Of a DNA stretch of 64,000 nt, positions 1 through 8,636 are shown in pieces (positions within the stretch are counted from its first letter, which is position 1; each line of letters opens with the position of its first letter). A program made the translations under genes and the position numbers. This DNA is from Paraburkholderia sp. BL25I1N1 (GTDB lineage: Bacteria; Pseudomonadota; Gammaproteobacteria; Burkholderiales; Burkholderiaceae), in assembly GCF_003002025.1 (NCBI RefSeq), contig NZ_PVZB01000016.1, positions 124,001 through 188,000 on the forward strand, written 5' to 3'. Under the pieces are notes generated by a model, which was given only the letters and a program-made list of their open reading frames with translations, was not told the origin of the DNA and did not search any database.

Positions 1-802
1 CGGTCAAGGTGCCGCCCTGGCGCGCGGCTTCCATCGACAGATCATCGCTGAAAATCGCGCCTTCGAAGCGCAGCTTGCCGCGCAAAATGTCTTGCAGCCA
101 GACACGCGAGAAACCCGCCGGTTTCGAATCGACTTGCGGATAGATCACATGCGCGGGAATCACCGACCCCAACGACAGGCCGAGCCAGTCGTACGGCGCC
201 ACGTCGTCGCGCAGAATCGCCTCGAGCGGACGGTCGTCAACCGGCATGGCGACATGCGAATCCGCCTGTGCGAAACCGTGCCCCGGGAAATGCTTGCCGC
301 AATTGCTCATGCCGGCCAGCGCGAGCCCGTGGTTCAGGCTCTTGGCAAGCAACGCCACCACGCGCGGATCGCGGTGGAACGAGCGGTCGCCGATCACCTG
401 CGATTGGCCGTAGTTCAGATCGAGTACCGGCGTAAAGCTCATGTCGATGCCGCACGCGCGAAGTTCCGTCGCCAGGATATAGCCGATGGCCGTTGTCACT
501 TTGGTCGCGTGCAGCACATCGCTGTCCCACAACGTGCCGAGCTTGCCCATTGCGGGCAGCACGGTGAAACCGTCGGTGCGGAAGCGCTGCACGCGCCCGC
601 CTTCGTGATCGACGGCGATCAGCAAATCGTCGCGAATGCCGCGGATCGAATCGGTCAGCGCGCTCAGTTGCGCGCGGCTCTCATAGTGGCGCGCGAACAG
701 GATCACGCCGCCGGTCATCGGATGGGCAAGGCGGCGCTTGTCGTCGTCGTTCAGCGTTGTGCCGACCACGTCGAGCATCACCGGTCCGGGAATGGTTTTC
801 AT
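1..802 (-). CDS. nagZ: Beta-N-acetylhexosaminidase NagZ (3' end outside window)
   Basis: Family role: NagZ removes N-acetylglucosamine from anhydromuropeptides in the cytoplasm during peptidoglycan recycling (glycoside hydrolase family 3). The frame is open from an ATG at 802 down to base 1, about 267 codons, so only the C-terminus is missing. Visible landmarks are the start MKTIPGPVMLDVVG, the substrate loop DHEGGRVQRF, the KHFPGHG loop with the catalytic-loop histidine, and SDDLSM, which holds the nucleophilic aspartate. It lies 71 bp downstream of acpS on the same strand and is probably the last gene of the lepA-to-nagZ unit. The assignment is secure; only the length is unknown. Confidence 0.95.
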   Translation of the reverse strand, partial: MKTIPGPVMLDVVGTTLNDDDKRRLAHPMTGGVILFARHYESRAQLSALTDSIRGIRDDLLIAVDHEGGRVQRFRTDGFTVLPAMGKLGTLWDSDVLHATKVTTAIGYILATELRACGIDMSFTPVLDLNYGQSQVIGDRSFHRDPRVVALLAKSLNHGLALAGMSNCGKHFPGHGFAQADSHVAMPVDDRPLEAILRDDVAPYDWLGLSLGSVIPAHVIYPQVDSKPAGFSRVWLQDILRGKLRFEGAIFSDDLSMEAARQGGTLT

Positions 803-873
803 CGATTAGCGTTGGAAAAAAGCTTTGGAGCAAGGAGAGACGCGGCAGACTCTCGCCGCGTTCAAGGTATTTG

Positions 874-1299
874 TTATTCGGCGGCGGCGTCGGGCGTACC
901 CGCTTGCGCGGTTTCCGCAATCACGAACGACACCGCGTAGTCGCGTTCGTCGCTGATCGTCACGCGCGCCGTGATGCCGCGCGCGTCGAGCCACTCGGCC
1001 AGTTCGCCGGACGCGACCACCATCGGTTCGCCGCTCGGCTTGTTGAGCGTTTGCAGCGCGCGCCAGGTCATCGGCCAATGCATGCCGAGGCCGATCGCTT
1101 TCGAAAACGCTTCTTTCGCCGAGAACCGCGTGGCGAGAAACGCGAGACCACGCGCCGCCGACCGCGCCTGACGCGCGTGATAAACACGCAGTTCGTCCGG
1201 GCCGAGCACCTTTTCGGCGAAGCGGCCGTTGGTGCGCGTCATGACCGCGGCCACGCGGCTGACCTGAACAATGTCCGTGCCGATGCCGTAGATTGCCAT
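874..1299 (-). CDS. acpS: Holo-[acyl-carrier-protein] synthase AcpS
   Basis: AcpS transfers 4'-phosphopantetheine from CoA to a serine of apo-ACP, activating it for fatty-acid synthesis. The 141-aa protein has both family signatures: GTDIVQVSR near the N-terminus, with the Mg-binding Asp, and [12 protein letters not shown] in the middle, with the catalytic Glu/Lys. It is slightly longer than the usual 120-130 aa because of an Ala-rich tail. The ATG lies 15 bp after the pdxJ stop, so the two are probably cotranscribed. The pdxJ-acpS pairing is a common beta- and gamma-proteobacterial arrangement. Its substrate, AcpP, is encoded in this window at 14620-14859. Confidence 0.95.
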   Translation of the reverse strand: MAIYGIGTDIVQVSRVAAVMTRTNGRFAEKVLGPDELRVYHARQARSAARGLAFLATRFSAKEAFSKAIGLGMHWPMTWRALQTLNKPSGEPMVVASGELAEWLDARGITARVTISDERDYAVSFVIAETAQAGTPDAAAE

Positions 1300-1314
1300 G
1301 GGCGGGCCGCCGTA

Positions 1315-2079
1315 CTACGCGCGCGCGCCGAGACGCGCGGCGACCATGATCGCCTTCATCTCGCGCACTGCGTTATCCCAGCCGGCGAAGATCGCGTGCG
1401 CGACGATCGCGTGGCCAATATTCAGTTCGTCGATGCCTTCGATCGCGGCGATCTGCTGGACGTTCGTGTAGTGCAGACCGTGGCCGGCATTGACCTTGAT
1501 GCCGAGCGTCCTGCCGAATTCGACGGCGCGCACCACGCGCTCGAATTCACGCTGCTGTTCAGCGGGATCGTGGGCTTCGGCGTAGCGGCCGGTGTGCAGT
1601 TCGATCACCGGCGCGCCGGCTTCGTGCGCGGCGCGAATCTGCGTTTCGTCCGGATCGATAAAGAGCGACACGCGCGAGTTCGCGTCGGCAAGTTGCTTGC
1701 ACGCGGCGCGCACGGCTTCGAACTGGCCGGCGACGTCGAGCCCGCCTTCGGTCGTCAGTTCCTGACGCTTTTCCGGCACGAGGCACACGTCGTGAGGCTG
1801 CACTTCACAGGCGATGTCGAGCATTTCCTGCGTGACCGCGCATTCGAGATTCATGCGCGTCTTCAGCAGCGGGCGCAGCTTGCGCACGTCGGCGTCGACG
1901 ATATGGCGACGGTCTTCACGCAGATGCAGCGTGATGACGTCCGCACCGGCCTCTTCGGCCATCAGCGCGGCGCGAATCGGATCGGGATACGAGGTGCCGC
2001 GCGCGTTGCGCAGCGTGGCGACGTGATCGATGTTCACGCCCAGATCAATCACATTCGGCGACGTAAGAAAGAAGCTCAT
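1315..2079 (-). CDS. pdxJ: Pyridoxine 5'-phosphate synthase PdxJ
   Basis: PdxJ condenses 1-deoxy-D-xylulose-5-phosphate with 3-amino-2-oxopropyl phosphate to give pyridoxine 5'-phosphate, the last ring-closing step of DXP-dependent vitamin B6 synthesis. The 254-aa protein begins [20 protein letters not shown] and shows the PdxJ landmarks [36 protein letters not shown] and VNAGHGLHY. The chosen ATG (2079) overlaps the recO stop in an ATGA junction, which suggests translational coupling. A longer open frame runs upstream, but it is antisense-free coding shadow inside recO and lacks PdxJ sequence. Length matches the family. Confidence 0.95.
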   Translation of the reverse strand: MSFFLTSPNVIDLGVNIDHVATLRNARGTSYPDPIRAALMAEEAGADVITLHLREDRRHIVDADVRKLRPLLKTRMNLECAVTQEMLDIACEVQPHDVCLVPEKRQELTTEGGLDVAGQFEAVRAACKQLADANSRVSLFIDPDETQIRAAHEAGAPVIELHTGRYAEAHDPAEQQREFERVVRAVEFGRTLGIKVNAGHGLHYTNVQQIAAIEGIDELNIGHAIVAHAIFAGWDNAVREMKAIMVAARLGARA

Positions 2080-2984
2080 AAGTTCTGCAAGTCGATCAGG
2101 ATCTGGCGCGTCGCGAGCGGCGTGCCGCCAAGGTAAGTGTTGAGCAGAAAGCGCATCAGCGTTTTGCTTTGCGCCACGGTCTGCGCTCGATGGTAATCGT
2201 CCTGCTCCATGTCGAGCAAGGTTTGACCCGCGATCACCGGCCAAAGCGCTGGCAGATCGTCGGAGGCTTCGCGCACGCCGCGCTCCGGATCGAACACGTA
2301 GCGGCCTTCGGCCAGCACCGCTTTGCGCGCGACGGTACGATCCAGCGCCATTGCGTAGCCGGTTTCGCGCAGCAGCACGCGCTCGAACGAACGCAGCACC
2401 TGCACGGGCGGCTCGTCGTGCGCGAGACGGGTCATCGTGACGACGTAGTGATGGAACAGTTGCGGATGCGGATCTTCGCGCGCGCAGAACTTGACCAGCA
2501 GTTCGTTCACGTAGAAGCCGCACAGCAGCGCATCGCCGGCCAGCGGCAACATGCCGCCGACCCATTCGGCGCCGGTCAGCGTACGCACCTCGGACTTGCC
2601 CGACCACGACAGCGCGAGCGGCTGGAACGTCTGCAGCACGCCGCGCAGCGCGGAGTGCGGACGCTTCGCGCCCTTCGCGACGAGTGCGAGACGGCCGTGA
2701 TCGCGCGAGAGCACGTCGATGATCAGACTGGTCTCGCGATACGGATAGCTATGGAGAACGAAGGCGGGCTGCTCCGCGATCCGGTAGTCGGACGCGGAGG
2801 TGCGCGGCGCGCGGCGAGTTGGCGTTTTACGCGACTCGCCCTCGGCGCCCTGCGCGCTTTTAGTCGATGAAGATTTTCGGGTGCTACGCGCGGGTTTGGA
2901 CGGCTCGCGTGCCGGCGCGGCCGGCTCCGAATCGTCCGGGTCCGCGTCGGAATTCAGCGTCATCCACGCGTCATTCGTACCCAT
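2076..2984 (-). CDS. recO: DNA repair protein RecO
   Basis: RecO works with RecF/RecR to load RecA onto SSB-coated DNA and to anneal strands. The core from about residue 75 ([31 protein letters not shown]) is the RecO OB fold, followed by the helical C-terminal region ending [19 protein letters not shown]. The first ~70 residues are a Ser/Lys/Arg/Pro-rich low-complexity extension not present in E. coli RecO (about 242 aa). I chose the ATG at 2984, 302 aa, overlapping the era stop. A GTG at 2990 and an ATG at 2963, 8 bp after era, are alternatives. Gene order era-recO-pdxJ is classic, and the overlaps on both sides suggest cotranslation. Confidence 0.92.
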   Translation of the reverse strand: MGTNDAWMTLNSDADPDDSEPAAPAREPSKPARSTRKSSSTKSAQGAEGESRKTPTRRAPRTSASDYRIAEQPAFVLHSYPYRETSLIIDVLSRDHGRLALVAKGAKRPHSALRGVLQTFQPLALSWSGKSEVRTLTGAEWVGGMLPLAGDALLCGFYVNELLVKFCAREDPHPQLFHHYVVTMTRLAHDEPPVQVLRSFERVLLRETGYAMALDRTVARKAVLAEGRYVFDPERGVREASDDLPALWPVIAGQTLLDMEQDDYHRAQTVAQSKTLMRFLLNTYLGGTPLATRQILIDLQNL

Positions 2985-3870
2985 ACGCACGAAGTCCGGC
3001 TTCGTTGTCGGCCCAGCCGCTCTTCACCTTGATGAAGGTTTCCAGATACACCGGCCCGTCGAACAGCTTTTCCATATCGAGGCGCGCTTCAGTGCTGATC
3101 TGTTTCAGCTTGGCGCCCTTCTGGCCGATGATCATCGCCTTATGCGTGTCGCGGTCGACCATGATGGTCGCGAAAATGCGGCGCAGACGCCCCTCGGTTT
3201 CGAACTTGTCGATCAGCACGGTGCTCGTGTACGGCAGTTCGTCGCCGGTCCAGCGAAACACTTTTTCGCGCAGGATTTCAGCGGCAAGGAAGCGCTCGCT
3301 GCGATCGGTCAGGTCGTCTTCGCCGTAGATCGGCGCGCCTTCCGGCAGGAACGGCTTGACGGTCGCCATCAGACGTTTGATGTCGTCGGGATGTTTCGCC
3401 GACAGCGGCACGATTTCGGCGAACTTGTGCAGCGCGCTCACCTGCTGCATGAACGGAAACAGGGAATCCTTATCCGTCACGCGATCGAGCTTGTTGGCGA
3501 TCAGCAACGTGGGCACCGACGGCGGAATCAGGTCGAGCACCTTCTGGTCGTCCGGGCCGAAACGGCCGGCTTCGATCACGAACAGGATCGCGTCGACGGA
3601 AGTCAGAGTGGACGTGACCGCGCGATTCAGCGAACGGTTCAGCGCGCCGCTGTGCTTGGTCTGAAAACCCGGCGTGTCGACGAAAATGTATTGCGCGTCT
3701 TCGAGCGTGTGGATGCCCGTGATGCGATGGCGCGTGGTCTGCGCCTTGCGCGACGTGATGCTGACTTTCTGGCCGACCAGCGCATTCATGAGCGTGGATT
3801 TGCCGACATTGGGACGGCCGACGATCGCGACCATGCCGCAGCGGAAACCAGGGGGAGTGGGAGTGTTCAT
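2971..3870 (-). CDS. era: GTPase Era
   Basis: Era is an essential GTPase that binds the 3' end of 16S rRNA and assists 30S assembly. All parts are visible in 299 aa: the P-loop [22 protein letters not shown] in the GTPase domain (about 1-180), and a C-terminal KH domain containing [14 protein letters not shown]. The ATG at 3870 gives the normal family length. It sits 53 bp after rnc and overlaps recO. RNase III (rnc) and Era cooperate in rRNA maturation, and the rnc-era-recO order is conserved in proteobacteria. Confidence 0.97.
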   Translation of the reverse strand: MNTPTPPGFRCGMVAIVGRPNVGKSTLMNALVGQKVSITSRKAQTTRHRITGIHTLEDAQYIFVDTPGFQTKHSGALNRSLNRAVTSTLTSVDAILFVIEAGRFGPDDQKVLDLIPPSVPTLLIANKLDRVTDKDSLFPFMQQVSALHKFAEIVPLSAKHPDDIKRLMATVKPFLPEGAPIYGEDDLTDRSERFLAAEILREKVFRWTGDELPYTSTVLIDKFETEGRLRRIFATIMVDRDTHKAMIIGQKGAKLKQISTEARLDMEKLFDGPVYLETFIKVKSGWADNEAGLRAYGYE

Positions 3871-3923
3871 ATTGGGCTACGGCAAGTTCGGCTCGACGCG
3901 CGGGAATGGCGCGCCGATGGCAA

Positions 3924-5207
3924 TCAATGGCCCGCGTCGGCGACGCGCGTTTGCACCGCGTCGGCTACGCCGGGTTCGTGTTCGGTCGGCGCCGCCGCTG
4001 CGCTCGGCACGGGCGCGGCGGAAGCCGGGGTCGCCTCGCGGCCGCGGTGTTTATCGACGCTGCGGACGGCTGCGGTTTCTGGCCTGGCGTCCGGTTTGCC
4101 TTCCGACTGCACGTCGGGTTTGGCTTCGGCAGATTTCGCCTGGGCGAGTTTGGCGTCGGCGGGCTTCGTATCCGGCAGCCTGGCTTCACCCTTCTCGGCA
4201 GTTTTGTCTGCCGGTCTGTCGCTCGCGTCAGCGGCCGTCTTGTCTGCCTTCTCGGCGCGCTCGGCTTTGTCCTGTCCGCTGTACTCCACGTGCGCGGCGC
4301 GAATCACCGCCAGCGGCGCGAGTGCGGCCGCGAACGCGGGGCGTTCCGGCACCGGTTCCGCCGCGGCAGCCTGTGCGCGCGATTCACCGCGCCCCGCTCC
4401 GCGCTCGCTCTTGCGATCCGGACTACGCAAATCCAGCGCGGCTTGCACGCCCGTTACACCGGGCACGATCTCGGGCTCGGCATGCTTCGCCGCGCGAGCG
4501 CCTTTCGAGCGCTTGGGCTTGGCGACCACGGCGGGCGCCGCAGCCATGACCTCGTCGAGCGCTTTCTTGGCCGCTGCCTGCTCTGCCGCGCGACGGCTGG
4601 CGCCGGAACCGGAGACTTTCACCTCCAGCTTAGGCACCGTGCATTCGACCTCGAATTGCTGATTGTGCGCCGCACCATGCGTCGCGACGACCGTATAAGT
4701 CGGCAGCGCGATCTTGTGGCCTTGCAAATACTCTTGCAGCAGCGTCTTGGCATCCTTACCCAGCGTGCGCGGGTCGATGTGATCCAGAATCGGCACGTAG
4801 AGGCGCTTGATGACCGTCTGGGCGGCGTCGAAGCCACCGTCGAGGAACACTGCGCCCAGCACCGCTTCGAGCGTGTCAGCGAGGATAGAGGGCCGGCGGA
4901 AGCCGCCACTGCGCAACTCGCCTTCTCCAAGCCGCAAGCCTTCTGAAATATTCAGGGCTTGAGCAATTTCGTAAAGCGACTGCTGTTTGACCAGATTGGC
5001 GCGGACGCGCGACAGGTCGCCCTCGTCCAGTTTGCCGAAACGTTGGAACAAAAGCGCGGCCACCGCGCAATTTAGAACAGAATCGCCGAGAAACTCGAGC
5101 CGTTCATTATGCGTGGAACTGTGACTGCGGTGCGTTAAAGCCTGGCGCAACAATTCCGCATTGCGAAATTCGTAGCGCAGACGGCTTTCCAACGGAGATA
5201 GGGGCAT
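3924..5207 (-). CDS. rnc: Ribonuclease III with long C-terminal extension
   Basis: RNase III cleaves double-stranded RNA in rRNA precursors and regulatory duplexes. The catalytic domain (about 1-150) has the signature [12 protein letters not shown] and the second acidic cluster [17 protein letters not shown] double-stranded-RNA-binding domain follows, ending near residue 225 ([17 protein letters not shown]). The remaining ~200 residues are Ala/Lys/Glu/Pro-rich with no recognisable fold, and nearly double the E. coli length of 226 aa. Long RNase III tails occur in Burkholderia, so this is probably genuine and not a frameshift: the frame continues cleanly to a stop 53 bp before era. The 185-bp upstream gap holds a long inverted repeat. 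Confidence 0.95.
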   Translation of the reverse strand: MPLSPLESRLRYEFRNAELLRQALTHRSHSSTHNERLEFLGDSVLNCAVAALLFQRFGKLDEGDLSRVRANLVKQQSLYEIAQALNISEGLRLGEGELRSGGFRRPSILADTLEAVLGAVFLDGGFDAAQTVIKRLYVPILDHIDPRTLGKDAKTLLQEYLQGHKIALPTYTVVATHGAAHNQQFEVECTVPKLEVKVSGSGASRRAAEQAAAKKALDEVMAAAPAVVAKPKRSKGARAAKHAEPEIVPGVTGVQAALDLRSPDRKSERGAGRGESRAQAAAAEPVPERPAFAAALAPLAVIRAAHVEYSGQDKAERAEKADKTAADASDRPADKTAEKGEARLPDTKPADAKLAQAKSAEAKPDVQSEGKPDARPETAAVRSVDKHRGREATPASAAPVPSAAAAPTEHEPGVADAVQTRVADAGH

Positions 5208-5311
5208 GGGCAGAGTATAACGCGGGCGCCAGACCCGGCGAAAACGCGGGGCGGCCAGCGGAAAAAGCGTGGTGAAGCGACGTTACCGCAGGATCTTAAA
5301 GTAGCGTGATA

Positions 5312-5370
5312 ACACGCCGCGGCCCACGTGACCTGGTGAAGGCCAACTGCGAGTCAACCACGCGGCGTGT
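5312..5370 (-). promoter_or_regulatory. Long inverted repeat in the lepB-rnc spacer
   Basis: ACACGCCGCG at 5312-5321 is a perfect reverse complement of CGCGGCGTGT at 5361-5370, giving a 10-bp GC-rich stem with a 39-nt loop. It lies in the lepB-rnc gap, 105 bp upstream of the rnc ATG. No T-run follows, so it does not look like an intrinsic terminator. By analogy with the E. coli rnc leader it may be an RNA structure that RNase III cuts, but that is inference. Confidence 0.45.
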
Positions 5371-5392
5371 CGTGCAATCAGTGCGCACGAAC

Positions 5393-6286
5393 TCAGTTGA
5401 ATGAGCCGATGCGTTTCAGATTGCTGAAGTTCATCCAGATGAAAAACGCGCGGCCGACGACATTCTTGTCCGGCGCGAAACCCCAGTAGCGGCTATCCGC
5501 GCTGTTGTCGCGGTTGTCGCCCATCATGAAGTAGTTGCCCGGCGGCACCTTGCAGATCACGCCGCGTGCGTTGTACGTGCAGTTGTCGCGATACGGATAA
5601 TCTTCGGCGCCGACGATGAAGGGTGGCACGGCGGGATTGTTCAGAATCGCGTTCTTGCGGCCGTCCAGATCCTCTTCGAACTGCTTCGCGTAACCCATGC
5701 GTTCGTCGTCGAGATAATCGGGCAGCGGCGTTTCCGGCACCGGCTTGCCGTTGATCGTGAGCTGCTTGTCCTGATACGCGACGGTGTCGCCCGGCAAGCC
5801 GATCACGCGCTTGATGTAGTCGACCGATTCGTCTTTCGGGTAACGGAACACCACCACGTCGCCGCGTTGCAGCGGACGGCCTTCGGTGATCTTCGTGTTG
5901 GTGATCGGCAGACGGATGCCGTAGTCGAATTTATTCACGAGAATGAAGTCGCCCACCAGCAACGTCGGCACCATCGAACCCGAAGGAATCTTGAACGGCT
6001 CGACCACAAACGAGCGCACCACGAATACCACCAGAATCACCGGGAAAAAGCTCGCCGAATACTCGAGCCACCACGGCTGGCGCAGCTTGTCGTCACGCAG
6101 ACGCGCGCGCGTTTGCGCCGCGTTTTCGTCGGCGAAACGCTCGCCGATGCGTGCCTGCTGGCGGTCGAACTCGGCGACCGCGGCATCCGCCGCGCGGCGC
6201 CGTTGCGGCATGAAAACCAGTTTGTCTGCGACCCATGCGACGCCCGTCAAAATGACGAGCACAAAAAGAATCAGCGCAAAATTCAT
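5393..6286 (-). CDS. lepB: Signal peptidase I
   Basis: LepB is the inner-membrane serine protease that removes signal peptides from exported preproteins. The 297-aa protein starts with a membrane segment (residues 2-21), has a second near residues 79-95, and then the periplasmic catalytic part. PSGSM (Ser about 104) supplies the nucleophile, KRVIGLPGD (Lys about 159) the general base, and GDNRDNSADSRYWG is the conserved box E. I chose the ATG at 6286, preceded by a GGA motif, because upstream codons ([13 protein letters not shown]) run into the end of lepA and lack family similarity. The lepA-lepB-rnc-era order is conserved. Confidence 0.95.
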   Translation of the reverse strand: MNFALILFVLVILTGVAWVADKLVFMPQRRRAADAAVAEFDRQQARIGERFADENAAQTRARLRDDKLRQPWWLEYSASFFPVILVVFVVRSFVVEPFKIPSGSMVPTLLVGDFILVNKFDYGIRLPITNTKITEGRPLQRGDVVVFRYPKDESVDYIKRVIGLPGDTVAYQDKQLTINGKPVPETPLPDYLDDERMGYAKQFEEDLDGRKNAILNNPAVPPFIVGAEDYPYRDNCTYNARGVICKVPPGNYFMMGDNRDNSADSRYWGFAPDKNVVGRAFFIWMNFSNLKRIGSFN

Positions 6287-6317
6287 AGAGTTCCGTTGTT
6301 CGTCTTCGTTGTTCGTC

Positions 6318-8111
6318 TTATTTGTCTTCGACACGCAGGATCGCGAGGAAAGCCTCTTGCGGGATCTCGACCGATCCCACCTGCTTCATTCGCTTCTTGC
6401 CCGCCTTTTGCTTTTCCAGCAGCTTCTTCTTACGCGAGATATCGCCGCCGTAGCATTTTGCCAGCACGTTCTTACGCAACGCTTTAATGTTCTCGCGCGC
6501 AATAATATTCGCGCCGATGGTGGCCTGAATCGCCACGTCGTACATTTGACGCGGAATCAGTTCACGCATTTTCGACGCCACTTCACGGCCGCGATACTGG
6601 CTTTGCGAACGGTGCACGATGACCGACAGCGCGTCGACCTTGTCGCCGTTGATCAGCATGTCGACCTTCACGACGTCTGCCGCGCGGTATTCCTTGAACT
6701 CGTAATCCATCGACGCGTAGCCGCGCGAGATCGACTTCAGACGATCGAAGAAATCGAGCACGACTTCGCCCATCGGGATTTCGTAGGTCAACTGCACCTG
6801 GCGGCCGTGATACTGCATGTTGATCTGCGTGCCGCGCTTTTGCGTACACAGCGTGATCACCGAGCCGACGTAGTCTTGCGGCATGTACAGGTTCACGGTG
6901 ACGATCGGTTCGCGCACCTCTTCGATCTTCGACGGCTCCGGCATCTTGGCCGGATTCTCGACCATGATGGTCGTGCCGTCGCGCTGCAGGACTTCGTACA
7001 CCACGGTCGGCGCCGTGGTGATCAGGTCCATGTCGAACTCGCGCTCCAGCCGTTCCTGCACGATCTCCATATGCAACAGACCGAGGAAGCCGCAACGGAA
7101 ACCGAAGCCGAGCGCCTGCGACACTTCAGGCTCGTACATCAGCGAAGCGTCGTTCAGCTTGAGCTTTTCGAGCGAGTCGCGCAGCGCGTCGTACTGGTTT
7201 GCTTCGACCGGATAGAGACCGGCGAACACCTGTGGCTTCACTTCCTTGAAACCCGGCAGCGGCTCGGCGGCCGGACGGTTCACGAGCGTGACGGTGTCGC
7301 CCACCTTCGCCGCAGCCAATTCCTTGATGCCGGCGATGATGAAACCCACCTGCCCGGCCGACAGCGATTCGAGATTCTTCGACTTCGGCGTGAACACGCC
7401 GACATGCTCGACCGGATACTGCGCGCCGGTCGCCATCATGCGGATCTTGTCCTTGGGGCGCAGCGTGCCGTTGACGATTCGCACCAGCATGACGACGCCG
7501 ACGTAGTTGTCGAACCACGAGTCGATGATCAGCGCCTGCAGCGGCGCTTCCGGATCGCCCTTGGGCGGCGGCACTTTGGCGATCAGCGCTTCGAGCACGT
7601 CTTCGACGCCGAGGCCGGTCTTGGCGCTGCAATGCGTGGCGTCGGTCGCGTCGATGCCGATCACGTCTTCGATTTCGGCAATCGCGTTTTCGGGGTTCGC
7701 GGCCGGCAGATCGATCTTGTTGAGCACCGGAATCACGTCGACGCCGAGTTCGATCGCCGTGTAGCAGTTGGCCACGGTTTGCGCTTCCACGCCCTGGCTC
7801 GCGTCCACGACCAGCAGCGCGCCTTCGCATGCGGACAGCGAGCGGCTGACTTCGTACGAGAAGTCGACGTGGCCCGGCGTGTCGATCATGTTCAGGTTGT
7901 AGACTTGCCCGTCACGGGCTTTGTATGTCAGTGCGGCGGTTTGTGCCTTGATGGTGATGCCGCGCTCGCGTTCGAGATCCATCGAATCGAGCACTTGAGA
8001 TTCCATCTCGCGGTCGGACAGGCCGCCGCAAATCTGGATGATGCGATCGGCGAGCGTCGACTTGCCATGGTCGATGTGCGCAATGATCGAGAAGTTACGA
8101 ATATGATCCAT
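6318..8111 (-). CDS. lepA: Elongation factor 4 (LepA)
   Basis: LepA/EF4 is a ribosome-associated translational GTPase related to EF-G, thought to act in initiation or back-translocation. The 597-aa protein is the standard length, beginning [19 protein letters not shown], with [14 protein letters not shown], the EF-G-like domains and the LepA-specific C-terminal domain ending with a Lys-rich [19 protein letters not shown] stretch. It is the first gene of the minus-strand unit that runs to nagZ, and is separated from the upstream envelope-stress genes by a terminator at 8128-8164. Confidence 0.97.
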   Translation of the reverse strand: MDHIRNFSIIAHIDHGKSTLADRIIQICGGLSDREMESQVLDSMDLERERGITIKAQTAALTYKARDGQVYNLNMIDTPGHVDFSYEVSRSLSACEGALLVVDASQGVEAQTVANCYTAIELGVDVIPVLNKIDLPAANPENAIAEIEDVIGIDATDATHCSAKTGLGVEDVLEALIAKVPPPKGDPEAPLQALIIDSWFDNYVGVVMLVRIVNGTLRPKDKIRMMATGAQYPVEHVGVFTPKSKNLESLSAGQVGFIIAGIKELAAAKVGDTVTLVNRPAAEPLPGFKEVKPQVFAGLYPVEANQYDALRDSLEKLKLNDASLMYEPEVSQALGFGFRCGFLGLLHMEIVQERLEREFDMDLITTAPTVVYEVLQRDGTTIMVENPAKMPEPSKIEEVREPIVTVNLYMPQDYVGSVITLCTQKRGTQINMQYHGRQVQLTYEIPMGEVVLDFFDRLKSISRGYASMDYEFKEYRAADVVKVDMLINGDKVDALSVIVHRSQSQYRGREVASKMRELIPRQMYDVAIQATIGANIIARENIKALRKNVLAKCYGGDISRKKKLLEKQKAGKKRMKQVGSVEIPQEAFLAILRVEDK

Positions 8112-8127
8112 TCAGTGCCGATCAAGC

Positions 8128-8164
8128 AAAAAAGGCGCGCTCGGACAATAGCGGAGCACGCCTT
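8128..8164 (-). terminator. Rho-independent terminator between the mucD/glutaredoxin unit and lepA
   Basis: Read on the minus strand, an 11-bp stem (arms at 8154-8164 and 8132-8142, one G-U pair) with an 11-nt loop is followed by a run of six T. It lies 208 bp after the glutaredoxin-like gene and 16 bp before the lepA ATG. It should end transcripts from rpoE-mucD, or act as an attenuator for read-through into lepA. Confidence 0.75.
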
Positions 8165-8372
8165 GTAAGTAGGTGAAAAACCTATCTATTTTAGCCGAAA
8201 AGGCTATCGCCCGGCGCATCTTGCGAAGCTCGGGCGGAAAAGACGGCTCAGCAACCAGGTTGCATGGGACCAGAGTAAGGCGCTAAAGCGACAACTCGGG
8301 TCGACAGGAGAGACGTGAAGCTCGATGTGAACGGCGCGGCGTCGGCGCTGTGTTCGAACCCTTGAGTCGAGT

Positions 8373-8636
8373 TCAGGGCCTGGCCGCAACCCGTGCGGCG
8401 AGCGCGGCACGAACCCGCGCTTCGTCGAGGCGATAGTGACACAGTTCCACGCCGTCGCAGACCAGAACCGGCACCAGTTCGTTGTAACGCGCTTCTAGCA
8501 AGGGATCGGTGTCGACGTCGATCACCTGGACCTGCGCGCCGAATTCGGCCAGCAAGGGCTCGAGCGCGGCACGCAGGTCGTCGCAAAGGTGGCACCACGC
8601 GCGCCCGTAGAGCGTGAGCGGCGCCGCCTTCGTCAT
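8373..8636 (-). CDS. Glutaredoxin-like (DUF836-type) thioredoxin-fold protein
   Basis: This 87-aa cytoplasmic protein has a thioredoxin fold with CHLC at residues 15-18 (LYGRAWCHLCDDL), the form typical of the glutaredoxin-like DUF836 family rather than CPYC of classical glutaredoxins. A cis-proline context follows (ELVPVLVCDG), as expected for redox-active thioredoxin folds. Its ATG overlaps the mucD stop (ATGA), so it is probably translated from the mucD transcript. The substrate is unknown. The coupling to a periplasmic protease gene in an envelope-stress operon is seen; any role in stress is inference. Confidence 0.8.
   Translation of the reverse strand: MTKAAPLTLYGRAWCHLCDDLRAALEPLLAEFGAQVQVIDVDTDPLLEARYNELVPVLVCDGVELCHYRLDEARVRAALAARVAARP

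Noticed and set aside
2800-4662. 620-codon plus-strand frame opposite recO, era and rnc
   Set aside because: Antisense of three well-recognised genes; no independent domain.
5943-8168. Long open frame (741 codons) on the plus strand opposite lepA and lepB
   Set aside because: It is the antisense of lepA/lepB in a high-GC genome; composition is His/Arg/Asp/Val-rich with no recognised domain, and both real genes are complete on the other strand.
8100-8380. Possible small gene between lepA and the glutaredoxin-like gene
   Set aside because: Short open frames lack ribosome sites and the stretch contains the terminator.
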